This document shows, piece after piece, positions 23,100 through 33,629 of a DNA stretch of 64,000 nt. A model generated the notes under the pieces. The model was given only the letters and a program-made list of their open reading frames with translations, made no database searches and was not told the DNA's origin. Both the position numbers and the translations under genes were made by a program. The stretch is from Ryuthela nishihirai (lineage: Eukaryota > Arthropoda > Arachnida > Araneae > Heptathelidae), in NCBI GenBank assembly GCA_038380435.1, contig JAWZYU010000009.1:66679901-66743900 (forward strand). The letters are read 5' to 3'. Every line of letters starts with the position of its first letter. Position 1 is the stretch's first letter.

Positions 23100-24245
23100 T
23101 TCTTTTTCTTAATGTGAAACTTAACTGTCCGAAATGATCTTCGTGTTGAAAAAGAAACTTATTATTTACTGACCGGATTTTGTGAAGGTATATTTAATTT
23201 GCTAGTAGTGATACTATCAAAAGTTAACGATGCCACTTTAAATAACTTTTGTTACAAAATGTCTGGAAATCATTTGAAGTTTAGTGGTTGCATGTGGTAA
23301 TACTTCATCATCCCTTATCATAAAGTTGTTGTTTTAAATATTTTTTCAGCAGAATAATTTTTCGATCTAATGAATATTTAAATCATTTTTTGAACAACCT
23401 TATTTCCACGATTCTTACATTCCCAAAATAATTAATAGATGATATGAAAACGATTAGAAATATAGGCAAAATCAGAATGTTTATTCAGTTAGCCAATGGT
23501 CTGTCCTATTTGTTTACATCTTTCTAGAAATTTGTGAGGGAAGCAGCATCTAAGCGGAAGGAAGAAAACATCCATTATTTGCATGGGAGGGATTTGGACT
23601 CGATGTAAAGCCAAACATTTTAACTATTTGATCAGGTACATATAGACTCTTACTATTATACAGGTCTATGACTGGTCCAGAATATTTAAACATTTACGTG
23701 GACGACAACACGGCAATACTTAGAGTGAAATGTAAACGATTTTATTTAAATTAAGAATATAGTGGAGAAAATTTTCTTTCAAACGTTGGCCAAATGTGGA
23801 ACCTTTGCCAAACTCAAAAGTCATGCAGCAAAGTCGGTCATGCAACAAAGCTCTTGTTTAAAGTTTCCATTATACAACTGAACTTTGACTGGACAAGAAT
23901 AAAGGAGAAGGAGAGCAGTAAGTATTATTTATATCGTGAAGTCAACTGAATCAAATACTCCGTGATTTTTCAAAGTATGGGCCACGATGTCTTTGGAAAG
24001 GGACCGCAGTACATTAATTTTAACTTTAAATATTCGTGTTAGTAAGAAAAATAAAAAATTATGTTTTGAAACGCATTTCTGTCATAAACGGATTGTAATA
24101 AATGAATAAAGAAAACACTCGATTTGGTGAAAGGTGAAAAGAGACGAAATTTGTTTTTCAACGTCACGAATGATCTATGCCGAGAATTCGGAATCTGTGT
24201 TATGTTTCATTTCACAGACTTATTCTCTCATCATTGAAAATAAAA
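23100..24245. other. AT-rich stretch, no gene seen
   Basis: No feature supported. Confidence 0.45.
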
Positions 24246-24249
24246 ATAA

Positions 24250-24442
24250 ATACCCCCTCAAGCAGCTGCTTGCCACAGAGGTCTGACAGGAGCCTGTCAG
24301 TTTATATGCCATAGTAGAAGGATCTGAGAGGATGGCAGGACCTCAGCAGAAAAACGACACAAACAGCCATGCCTTAACCCGGGGCTCGAGCCCAGGTCCC
24401 TTAGATCAGTAGCCAAGCGTGCTAACCACTCGGCCACGGGGC
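24250..24442 (-). mobile_element. SINE-B, full-length young copy
   Basis: On the minus strand: head CCCGTGGCCGAGTGGTTAGC, loop CTACTGATCTAAGGGACC, B box TGGGCTCGAGCCCCGG, then the body and the tail GCAGCTGCTTGAGGGGGTAT. It ends in ATTTATTTTTATTTT. Close to the consensus of the copies at 41962 and 61268. Confidence 0.9.
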
Positions 24443-24449
24443 CAGGTAA

Positions 24450-25425
24450 TACCTCTTTGAAATTAGATCAAATTATATTGAATAAAATTGTATACTAAAT
24501 TAAATAAAATGCATAAATGCTAAAATGTTGTCTCAGGTTTAATGTATCTTCCTTGATATTTTGGACTTTTCAGTGTCTAAGAGTCTTGGAAAAGGCAATT
24601 TGTTTTGAGGCCACCAAGAGAAAAGTTTAAAAAATCCTGACATTTTCAATCAAAATCTTTACCAATCTCGAATTACTACTGAATATCAAATGTTTCGTTT
24701 ACGATAGGCACTGAAACACTTTACTTTTTCAGACAGAATTTAAATCTTTAAATCATAATACTGAAATTGCCTTAAAATCAGATATTCTATAAACGTAAAC
24801 GAAAATAATTACCATTTTAACTATGCATGTTTTCGATATTATCTGTCGATCTACCTTAGGTAACTTAAAATGGTCTCATAATTCGAAAGAGCAAAGTGAT
24901 TTGGATAGGATTCCCTTTTTTATACAGTTTGACAGCTCAAAAAACTTCCTCGTCAAAGAGATTATTTTCGAAATGATTTCGCCCCCAGGACTGAGAGAAG
25001 AAATGAAGACTTTCACACTCCTTTTCAATCTTGTTCGCTTCGCGCGATAGTTAGGGCGACCGAGCCGGCGCTTAAGAGATATCCACTTCAGTGTATTAAA
25101 TAGTAATTTCAAATTGCAATGGATTGCGCTTTCTCACGAGAAGTGATCTAGAGTTGCTACTTCTAACAGAAAGGGCTTGAAGGAGAAGTTATAAGAACTG
25201 GCAACGGAAGTAGAGGATTTCTTTACCATTTAGTATATTAGTTTCGCTCAGAAGGAAAATACTGTAAAGCCGTTAAACAGCTCATAAGACTGTCACAAAT
25301 ATGAAATTTTATGAGACTTTCACAAATATGAATATGAAAAGAATGCTCTAAATATTTCAGGTTAATATTTTTTGTAAAAGGAATTTTCGGGAGTTGTTTT
25401 AGAGAAATTGATTTTATATATTACA
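24450..25425. other. AT-rich stretch, no gene seen
   Basis: Frames at 24823-25050 (plus) and 24876-25112 (minus) overlap and match nothing. Probably chance. Confidence 0.4.
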
Positions 25426-25427
25426 GT

Positions 25428-25970
25428 TCAAGTAGCTGATTTACATAGAGTTCTGACAGGAGCATATCAGTACAATAAGCCGTAGAGTAGATCAGTGAGA
25501 AAGAATGACAACAGAAAAGGATCACTCATACCTTTTCCGAGGCTCGTAAGAATGGGGTAGCTCGGTCGGTAGCGCGCCAGGCTCGTAATCCACAGTTCCC
25601 AGGTTCGAGTCCCATCTGTGCTAGTGCTGAGATTTATCTCCGCTAAACCCACCACCTTGCCCTCGGTCAGAAAGGAAGGGTCTACATATGGGCTTCCAGA
25701 GGACGCCGTTCGTCGGATGGGATGTAAAGCTGAGGTTCCATGTGCAGTAGAGCCATATCTTCTCATGTTCAATGAACACGCTTTGACAGGAGGAAACCAT
25801 GAGTCTCCTAATACCTGTGCAGTGAGTCCCAGCCTTCTCTGAACTCTTGGGGTTGCTGTGACCCGCCTTTATTGTGGTGCAAAAATGTACCACTAAGAGG
25901 TAAAACAACCCAACTCGAATTCATCTCCTTGCATTCTTAGTCAAGCACGCTAACCAATAGTTCACCGTAG
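25428..25970 (-). mobile_element. SINE-B, old copy split by a SINE-A
   Basis: The tail half lies at 25428-25547: CAAGTAGCTGATTTACATAG, GTTCTGACAGGAGCATATCA, TTTTCCGAGGCTCG. The head half resumes at about 25914-25970: CTCGAATTC, TAGTCAAGCACGCTAACCAA, TAGTTCACCG. The break falls in the B box, and CTCG is present at both junctions. It was therefore in place before the SINE-A at 25552 arrived. Confidence 0.8.
25552..25913 (+). mobile_element. SINE-A, full-length, nested in SINE-B
   Basis: Head GGGGTAGCTCGGTCGGTAGC, GCGCCAGGCTCGTAATCC, B box CAGGTTCGAGTCCC, then ATTTATCTCCGCTAAACCC, CCGTTCGTCGGATGGGATG and the tail AGAGGTAAAACAACCCAA. The order of insertion (SINE-B first) shows SINE-A was active later here. 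Confidence 0.88.
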
Positions 25971-25974
25971 CGTC

Positions 25975-26755
25975 ATCATAATTAATAATAATATCAATGT
26001 ATCATAATTGACATGGATTAACAAGATCATTTTATATGGACGGAAGAGAGAACCGACAAGCAAAAGATTTTTTTAGAACTGTAAGTAAAAATGTTTCAAG
26101 GGAACGTTTTCAGCAGAAATTGGATACACATAATATAAAAAGAAATTATTCCATGTTACACTGAATGTTTACCGAAATAAGCTAAAATATCATGAAACAA
26201 AATATTTTGGCGAAGATTCAAGGTCATTTGAAGTATTCATCAGCAAATTATCCAATTACCTCTAGGAGATTGGTTGCTATGTAATAAGCATATCGCGTTT
26301 GATGTCTCTGTAAACTGCGAAGAATGCAAATCTGTTTTGTTCATTGGGAAGAGATGTTAAATTTGTAACGACTAACCATGGCTATTCAAACTCCACACAG
26401 TGTGGAGAGATGTGATTTAAAGATTATCACATAATGTTGAAATTGCAGTAATTTATATCTTTAATGAGTTTTCACCTAATTCAGTTTCTCAAACTGTATT
26501 ACGCGAATCTGTGACGATGGGATGTGAAATGATTTATGAAATTCCAAACAGATGTGATTCAGATTAAAAGCTTATGATAGTGAAGAAAATTCCCATTTGT
26601 ATTGCATACATTCCTTTGGTTTCAAGGATCTGTGAATCTGCGAATTAGAAATAAGAATAATTGAGAATGTGATTTAATTCATTCTTCATCTTAGAGTAAA
26701 AAAAAAGCCAATTTTATTAATTTAGTCATTATATAATTTTCAGAATTTGTCTTGT
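25975..26755. other. AT-rich stretch, no gene seen
   Basis: No supported feature. Confidence 0.4.
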
Positions 26756-26760
26756 TCTCA

Positions 26761-26965
26761 TAGGATACACCGATAGGCTTGAAAATATCGTCTGGTGGGC
26801 AATGCTATCGCGTAGGCTTGAGGTGACACTGCAGCTGTTGAGGTCTGGGTTTGAGTCATAGGATGGCAAGGTTGTGTGTTCGTGTATGTTTTGTATATTG
26901 CATAAAAAATTACGACAAGCCTAATAGAGCTTCTAGGTTAACTGCTTCTTTTGCGTAGGGAGTAC
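26761..26965 (+). mobile_element. SINE-I (tRNA-like) with a SINE-A scrap
   Basis: 26761-26790 (ATACACCGATAGGCTTGAAA) matches the SINE-A body. From about 26798 a tRNA-like head follows: GGTGGGCAATGCTATCGCG, CTGTTGAGGTCTGGGTTTGA (weak B box). Its tail is GTGTGTTCGTGTATGTTTTG, AGCTTCTAGGTTAACTGC and TTTTGCGTAGGGAGTA. The tail recurs at 46495-46605, so this is a dispersed SINE. It ends where the LINE remnant begins. Confidence 0.5.
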
Positions 26966-27830
26966 CTTCAGTCAAAGGTTTTTGAAACTCTGAAACTTTT
27001 CTCAAGAATCTGCTTAAGTGAAAATATCTCATCTACACATCCCCTGCCACTTCTGAATACACATTGCTCATCACGCAATTGACTATCAACCAGATTCTTA
27101 ATTCTATTAAGCAAAATCGTGCAAATAACCTTACCTGGAACAGAAAGTAGGCTGGTACCCCTATAATTATCACAAGAATAACGATCATCTTTTTTAAAAA
27201 TAGGGATAATAATATCCATGGTAAAATCCTTAGGAACCATGCCTCTTTCATCAAAGATATTCCAAATTTCAGTGATCCATGTGGTAACAGAAACATTCCC
27301 ATTTCTACGCATTTGCGTAGCAATTTCATCTACCTCTGTGGTATATGTAGTTTAAGTTTAGAAATAGCCAAAATAACTTCAGACTGTGTTATAGTGCCAA
27401 TATTAAAGTCAGTAATGCATCTATCATGATTACAAACAATGGGAGTAGAACTAACCACATTGTTTAGAACATCACTGAAATGTTCAGCCAACCTAGCCAT
27501 GACAGAATCCTCCCCTTCTATAACCTTACCTTGTTTATCCTTCAATCCCTGTATGCCTGTCCGTTTTCTACCACATAAAACATCAACTATCTGATACAGC
27601 TCTCTGCTGTTGTGCTGTCTAACTGTTTCCTCAGCTTTGTCAGCCAAACCATCAAGCCAAAGATTCTTATAAGTAGCTAACTGATCCTTTACACGTTTAT
27701 TAAGCTCTCTGTAACCCTTTCTATTAGGACTAGTAGGGTACTGATTAAGGACATTCCTACAGTTCTTTCTTTCTGAAATAAGCTCAAGTGCCTTATCACT
27801 TAAATAATTCTGCATCCTCTGCTCCTTTTT
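26966..27830 (-). pseudogene. reverse transcriptase domain (N-terminal part), broken
   Basis: 27815-27330 encodes 161 residues beginning MQNYLSDKALELISERKNCR. The frame includes RELYQIVDVLCGRKRTGIQG, AEHFSDVLNN and TQSEVILAISKLK, the segment that precedes the RT core in LINEs. After a stop or frameshift near 27330, 27312-26968 continues with WNIFDERGMVPKDFTMDIII, PIFKKDDRYSCDNYRGTSLL, SVPGKVICTILLNRIKNLVD and QCVFRSGRGCVDEIFSLKQI. These are RT motifs 0 to 2; the normal GFR is VFR here. Motifs A and C with the catalytic aspartates are absent. No activity is possible. Confidence 0.88.
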
Positions 27831-28199
27831 TTCCTAAAAGAGTACTGTTTGTTTCCAAAAAAGCCTGTTTAAAACAGCCCCATTCTTCCTCAACTTCAGT
27901 AGTAAGCAAACCATGACTGTCATAATGACTAAGTAACCTATTATGGTAAGCTTTAGCTACAACTGGGTCTTTCAGAGCTTCAGAATTAAAGGTATTTTTT
28001 TAAACTTAGCACAACACTTCTTAAGTTTAAGTTGCAAGACACTTTTAACAAGGCAATTGTCACATCCAAATTTAGCTCTCCTATATGACCTCATATTCCT
28101 AACAGAACTAGCCCATTTGCTATTAATTAATATATAATCAATCATATTCTTATGTAGTCCATCAGGTGAAACTCATGTGTACTTATGTATGTCGCGATG

Positions 28200-28760
28200 T
28201 TTGTAAAAAGTGTTAGTTTTTCTGGAACCATTGAGTTTACTTACATGTAGGAGACGTTGCCCATTTCCATTGCAGCTACCAATACCAAAAGGACATATCA
28301 TCCCTCCTCAAATGTCAGAGTCAGTACCAACTTTGGCATTGAAGTCACCTACAATAAGGGTAATATCTTCTTTCTTGAAAGAATTTAAAATATCCTGAAG
28401 TTGTCCGTAAAACCTATCCTTCTTATCCTCATCGGCATTCTCAGTGGGGCATAACAGCAGATAACATTCAAGTCTTTAATGCTTGTCTGAAATTTTGCTG
28501 TAAGTAACCTTTCATTAATGCACTCATATCCGAGAAGAGCATCACTGACGTGTCTGCTGAGAAGCAGACCCACGCCTTGGTGATGCTTATTGTCTTCCCT
28601 CCCTGAAAAGAAATTTAAGATTATTTTTAAGAATCTGATCTTTATCTGTCCGTCTGGTCTCTTGCAAGCCGAGAATATCTAAATTATAACGTTGGAATTC
28701 TTCTGTAAGGACATCAAGAGAAAAAGCTCTGTGCAGAGTCCTCACATTTCAACTTCCTAT
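28200..28760 (-). pseudogene. LINE endonuclease domain, broken
   Basis: On the minus strand, EEFQRYNLDILGLQETRRTD (metal-binding Glu region) is followed by VGLLLSRHVSDALLGYECIN, ERLLTAKFQTSIKDLNVICC YAP, and LIVGDFNAKVGT, the conserved GDFN motif of exonuclease-endonuclease-phosphatase folds. These lie in different frames separated by small indels. In an intact LINE this domain nicks the target DNA to prime reverse transcription. The domain order before the RT fits one element. Confidence 0.82.
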
Positions 28761-28835
28761 GGAGAGAAAATGGTTAGTGGGATGTTTAAAGAAACTATGT
28801 TTATTGAGAGAGGAAATGGCGACAATATCAAACAG

Positions 28836-28931
28836 CCCCCCCCCCCACGCCTTGGTGATGCAAACAGCCCCCACGCCTTGGTCTTTGCCCCATGTCTGCG
28901 ATTAGGGAATCGCAGACATGGGGCAAAGACC
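28836..28931. repeat. perfect short palindrome and duplicated ACGCCTTGGT blocks
   Basis: 28880-28931 is a perfect inverted repeat: 24-base arms starting GGTCTTTGCCCCATGTCTGC around a 4-base loop. Before it stand an 11-C run and two copies of CCCACGCCTTGGT, a block that also occurs at about 28570 in the endonuclease. This looks like local template switching within the dead LINE. Confidence 0.8.
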
Positions 28932-29479
28932 CGTTCCCCTACCACTAAAGGCTGAAGTCATCTACACTGGAAGACTTCCTCCAATGTAGAATTTGACGAT
29001 GCCAGTAGAAGCAAAGTGTTCAGGTGCCTGCGATGATCTCTGTTCAGGATTATCCACCAGCTGATCAACATATCCTGTGAATATATTCACTTGGGGCTGT
29101 CAACCCACAAACAGAAAACACAGCGGAAGATTTTTCCTCCCCAAAAGCCCACTAGTGCAGCAAATTTAGGATCCATAATCAAGCTCAGAGCCATAATTTA
29201 GTCCAGTCTAGTGGGTTTATATGGTCAGCACCAGGACCCTGTGTGGTTGACCACTCCTCAGCAGGGTAGAAAAAAAGAAAAATTTCCATAGTTGTCCAGA
29301 TCAGTAGGCCAAACTAATCTGGCAGCCCTCCACTTCCGTTCACTTTCAGAAGAGAGTATCTCTTTTGAAAGGAACTAACGTCCTGTACCATGAGAATGCG
29401 GGGTCGGACATTAGTTGCTAGGCCTGGTAGGTTCTATGCATCATCACAGGGGATTGGTGCATAGCTCCCCTTCCAATGA

Positions 29480-29863
29480 CTAGTCACAAGCATCCGATAA
29501 ATAATCTTCAAATATGGATAGATAAATCAATAGGAAACATTCGTATCTGATGGACAAAACAGAAACTACAATAATTAATTAGAAGCAGGAGTGAAATGGA
29601 ATAAATTAGTTATTGGGGGAAGTTAAATTAGTTAATGAGTGGAATTATTCAATAATTACGAGGAACATTTTCTTACTGCTTCATCTCTGGACGATGCTCC
29701 AAAATGTATTATCACTGGGTCCATATTTCCGAGTTTAGGTTATTGCTTTAGTCACAAGCATCCGATAAATAATCTTCAAATCTGAATCGATAAATTAATA
29801 ATAAACTTTCCATAGCTGATGGACAAAATAGCGACTGCAATAATTAATTAGAAGAAGGAGTGA
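29480..29863. repeat. direct repeat pair, 267-bp period
   Basis: 29484-29596 and 29751-29863 share AGTCACAAGCATCCGATAAA, TAATCTTCAAAT, CTGATGGACAAAA and CAATAATTAATTAGAAG. The first copy begins exactly where the LINE leader ends, so the LINE 5' junction lies next to or inside a duplicated segment. Confidence 0.75.
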
Positions 29864-29869
29864 GGACAT

Positions 29870-30100
29870 AACTTACTCCTGCTTCTACTTAATCTTCTAC
29901 TTAATCGTCATCATTAAACAATTAGAACATAACTGCTTCTAATTAATCATCAGGCATGTATCATGGAGACAGGACACAAGTCGGTGTAAAAAGGAATAGA
30001 GATTTGTGACCTGATAATACTTCAGGAGAAAGAACAAAAATATCTATATTGTAGCTGAGATTCACATTCCGGATATCTTTACTCTGTATCGAAACAAATT
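29870..30100. other. AT-rich, nothing seen
   Basis: Contains tandem CTTCTACTTAATC units at about 29880-29905. Confidence 0.4.
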
Positions 30101-30108
30101 AACTCCGA

Positions 30109-30300
30109 GTTCTCAAGTTTTTTGCAGTCGCGACCTCCTTTACCATTGACAGAAAATTTTGCGACACGCTCCTTGCGATTAATGGAATTATTTGCGACCC
30201 CTTTCTACTATTGAGGGTTTTTGTTATACCACCCTTTAATATTGATGGAATTTGTGGAATATATTGCTTTATGATTGACGAAAGTGTTGAATCCAGATAA
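30109..30300. repeat. hAT-like end with 32-bp subterminal tandem repeats
   Basis: GAGTTCTCAAGTTTTTTGCA followed by GTCGCGACC resembles the start of hAT elements. It continues into about five degenerate units near 32 bp of the form GCGACCCCTTT-ACTATTGA-GGAATTTT. Subterminal arrays are known in hAT elements. The terminal CAG is not clear. Confidence 0.5.
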
Positions 30301-30663
30301 TAGTATTTTCACAACAGAATTCTCCAAAGAATAGTATAGGGTGCAGTACAAGAACGTTTTGGTAAACTAAGACGCCTGGAGTGGCCGATTGAAGAATGGT
30401 GGGATAGCGAGGTGTTTGTGGGTTAGAATTAGCTGGGAAGAGTTTAGAGTAACGGGATTGGAAGGAGGGCTTGAGGTAAGAATTTTCGCATCGTGTAGTA
30501 TAGGAAGTGTTGCTGTCGCTTTCTTTCTGGTTGGTGAGTCGTAACAGAGCGGGAGAGAGAGCTGGATAAGGGAGTTGTGTCTTGTGAATTAATTTCTGGA
30601 ATGTTTATAATATATCGACATTTAATCCTTATTTTAACAATAGACGAAGTAGAGTTTTTTCAC

Positions 30664-30805
30664 ATTATTATGATGCATATTGGTTAATGCAGCGTTTCTC
30701 AAACTGTGGGGTCGTCAGCAACCCGCATCTAGGTGCGATCGACGTTGCTGACGACCCCACAGTTTGAGAAACGCTGCATTAACCACTACGCATCATAATT
30801 ATTAT
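30664..30805. mobile_element. hAT-type palindrome with duplicated flanks
   Basis: GCAGCGTTTCTCAAACTGTG and GGGTCGTCAGCAAC are mirrored by GTTGCTGACGACCCC and CACAGTTTGAGAAACGCTGC around a 21-base loop. CAGCGTTTCTCAAAC is a standard hAT terminus. The inverted symmetry runs on past the terminus into ATTGGTTAAT / ATTAACCACT and ATTATGATGCA / GCATCATAAT. The flanks are therefore inverted copies, not the direct 8-bp duplication of a normal insertion. Confidence 0.8.
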
Positions 30806-30829
30806 CTTTCCATCAACCTTTATTTCTAG

Positions 30830-31250
30830 GTTATTGCTCTTTGTCTCATCGTAAAGGTTTTGTATTTTAGTAGATAAACAAATGTGCAACAGAACACAAC
30901 TGTGATGTTTTTGGGTTGAGTCTTAATTATAGGGATTCACCTAATTCATTCTATGACATCTAAGTATTTAATCTTATGAACATTTATTCCAAGATTTCCT
31001 TAAAATTTACTTGTTAAGATTTAATCTGACATATTAACCTTGGTCTTTATTTCTTGAAATGCCCCTTGAAACAAGACTTAATGCTCTTGAAACAGATAGA
31101 GGACTGAAATACCTCGTCAAAGAAGTTTCTTACATCTGTGCACTGAATAGCCCTCTTGTGCCTCATTAGTTTTTGCTACGAACCACAACTCAAATGAGGT
31201 TCACAGAGTTAGAAATTTCTAATAATAACTCAGAGATCATCGGAGTCAGG
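30830..31250. other. AT-rich stretch, no gene seen
   Basis: No feature supported. Confidence 0.4.
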
Positions 31251-31254
31251 AATG

Positions 31255-31640
31255 CTTTACCTCTCAGGCAACAATTACCACAGGCGCTTATTCCCAGACG
31301 CGCCCCGCAGTCTTCTCGTCTGATATTACCGTGTCGGGCGCCGCAGAGCTAGCACGGATACCGGCATGAGTAATGGCAGCTCCGTGTGCGCAGGGGACGG
31401 CCGGGGTGGGAGGAGAAAGGCAACTCCCCGAGGGGGACGGCTTTATCCTCGCCAACCCAGGGGACCCGTTACTGCACTAGTCGTGCCCGGGGGTCGCAGT
31501 GCCGCATCAGGATGGGGAATTGTGTTGATGGCAGCGCATCCCGTGAGGCATACTCCGGATTGTTTGTTCCGTCATTTGTAGAGACCTTCATGGAGCTGGC
31601 AAAGAGAAGAATTAAATGATCAGTAGACTCCGCGCTATAG
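31255..31640 (+). promoter_or_regulatory. GC/CpG-rich island, possible promoter with first exon
   Basis: The richest CpG stretch of the window (GACGCGCCCCGCAGTC, GTGTCGGGCGCCGCAG, GACGGCCGGGG, GTCGTGCCCGGGGGTCGC), with no repeat-family match. In an AT-rich genome such islands often mark promoters or conserved exons. A 78-codon plus frame (31386-31619) crosses it. Confidence 0.35.
31512..31542 (+). CDS. candidate first coding exon starting MGNCVDGSAS
   Basis: The in-frame ATG at 31512 reads MGNCVDGSAS and then meets CCC|GTGAGG, a good splice donor, at 31542-31543. MGNC at a protein N terminus is the usual signal for myristoylation of Gly2 with palmitoylation of Cys4. If unspliced, the frame continues REAYSGLFVPSFVETFMELA to a stop at 31619. 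No downstream exon was found within the window, and no family is recognised, so this is a hypothesis only. Confidence 0.18.
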
Positions 31641-31644
31641 AGTG

Positions 31645-33170
31645 CTGGACAAGCTTCGCCTAGACGTAGACAAAGAAAAATGTGGCTCTTTTTAGTGCAC
31701 TTTAAAACTGATGGAGCCACTTTGATGGCTTAGATTTAGATCGTTCATTGTTGCTCCGCTCGTTTCGTAAAACGTTAGAAGAAGTAACACTGGTAGTCTC
31801 TAGTCTCGCGGCCAGCAAATTGTGATTCTATCTTCCTTATAACGATACTTTTGGCTATCGGTGTTGTTTAAGAAAGAGAGCCTTCCCGTTAAAAAGTATA
31901 AATCTGTGTTTAACCGTAATTTAATGGTTCATGGAAAATAGATATTTATGCGAACTTTTAATCATGGGAATCATGAGAGTTCAAGTAAGAGTTAAAGTAG
32001 GTGTAGTGATCGATATGTTGAGATTAGCGGGATAAGAAGTGGATGAACTTGTCTGGCTCTTTGCACTCGTCGCCATGGTGACGACGGAAAAACCAATTGA
32101 TTTCGATGATTTCTTGTAACAGAATGAAAACAGTTGTTTTAAGGATTTGGAATATTTATAGTACAGGAAATGAATGTGCATTAATGAGTTAATATGTGAA
32201 AAATTGTTTCATGCTCTAATGACGTGGATAGATATTAAACTATTGGCAGTGATGATTTAGATGATTGTTTTCAAGACAAGCATAGATCTACTTGTGCCGC
32301 GACATTCTGTTGAGAAATATGCTGCAAAGCAACAGTAATAGAACTTTTGATATATTTAACTTAAACTGCTATATGCTTATGATTATTAATTATAGTAATC
32401 TAAATGCATTGGTGATCATAGTAAGTAAATATTCGAATGATTTTCTGCCAAATTAATTGTTTATGTAGGATGAATTAATCAAATTCAACAGTAAGCTTTA
32501 AAAAAATGCAAAATAATTAATAATACATAAAATTCAATTTCATTAAGCAAAGCTAACTATTTATATTCAAATGATCTTCGATAAAACGTTCAAGAACGTT
32601 TCTTCTGAGTAATATTTTACCTCTTCGCTTTGACCGATTACCTAGTTCTGACGGATTCTTATCAATTATTCTATGGAGATTTTACATTCTAATTGAAAAA
32701 AGTTGTCATATAAAGATTTCGGTTTCGCTAGTGATGAGTTCATGAAAATATTCTTGCTGATCCAAAAGAAAAGGAGAAAAGACGGGATACATTCTTTATT
32801 TTGAGAAAACGAATCTTGCATTTTTGAACATTAGAAAAATATATTTTGTCTGGTTATGAGAGATTATTAGATCTGAATTTTGCTTAGATAGGCTTGATTT
32901 CTCTAGGCATAAGAGAAGGTTAAATGCCTTATTAAAAAGCTAGTCCCAAAAATAAGTCATTTGCATACTGCGATTCACAACAAAATATGGGAAACGTTTA
33001 TGCATTCGAACGAAGTGCAACATTAGATATCGTTAAGCGAATATTTTGCAGTATGTACAGTGCAGCAAGAAAGTAACGAAACTGAAATAGAATAAAAATA
33101 TTCAGTACGAGTATCATTCGGCGAGAGGCCGCCATATATGCACAGAAGTGGGACATTGGCAGTCCCCTCT
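31645..33170. other. AT-rich stretch, no gene seen
   Basis: A minus-strand frame at 31981-32181 is serine/threonine-rich and unrecognised. Otherwise nothing. Confidence 0.4.
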
Positions 33171-33189
33171 AATCCAAAGCTGGTGGGAT

Positions 33190-33620
33190 TGCTTCACTGT
33201 TTCGTATGGACGTGCTTTGTGCATCGTGTATTACTGCGCCATCACAAATCTATCAATGGAATAACCTGTCGATATCAAGGTTGTGTGTAAAGCAGGGAAA
33301 ATCTCCAACTGAAATTCATGAAATGTTACGAACACTGATGGGGATGAGGGTCAATCCAGAACACAAACATTTCAATGGTTTAAACGTTCCGAAGAGGACA
33401 GAGAGGATGTGGAAGATGCCCTTGCAGTGGACTACTGATACTACGTCCGACCAAGAATTTGGTGGAATAAATGCCCAATTTATTTGCAAGAGACCATCGA
33501 TTGACAATCAGAATGATGTCAAGTAAGCGAAATGTGAATAAGGAATCAATGAAGCCCATAATAACCTCAGAATTGGTAAGAGAAAAAATTGGCAAAGTTT
33601 GTGCCAAACTCTTCCCCCCC
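33190..33620 (+). pseudogene. mariner transposase N-terminal remnant (HTH)
   Basis: SRLCVKQGKSPTEIHEMLRT followed by a shifted frame with HKHFNGL/FKRFREGRED-like text, then DHRLTIRMMS and SELVREKIGKVCAKLFP, follow the order of the first helix-turn-helix and linker of SETMAR-type mariner proteins. That protein order is: KLGKSATETLEML, QVFEWHKRF, EDVEDD.RSGRP, DRRLTVRMI, L.M.K.CAK. At least three frameshifts. The DDE domain is missing. It is a different family from the one at 40.2 kb. Confidence 0.75.
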
Positions 33621-33629
33621 ACCAAAAAA

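Larger units (their letters stand above)
26966..29480 (-). mobile_element. degraded non-LTR retrotransposon, 3'-truncated
   Basis: Reading leftward on the minus strand, the order is a 5' leader (about 29480-28770), an apurinic-type endonuclease (28760-28200), a linker, and reverse transcriptase fingers (27815-26966). The copy stops inside the reverse transcriptase before the catalytic YADD motif, next to SINE-I. Loss of the 3' end is unusual for a LINE insertion, which normally loses its 5' end, so a later deletion is likely. The pieces resemble arthropod LINEs with endonuclease-RT proteins of the jockey/RTE grade. Confidence 0.8.

Noticed and set aside
33206..33526. Intact mariner protein at 33.2 kb
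   Set aside because: The recognisable motifs alternate between frames, so the 106-codon frame is only partly transposase text.
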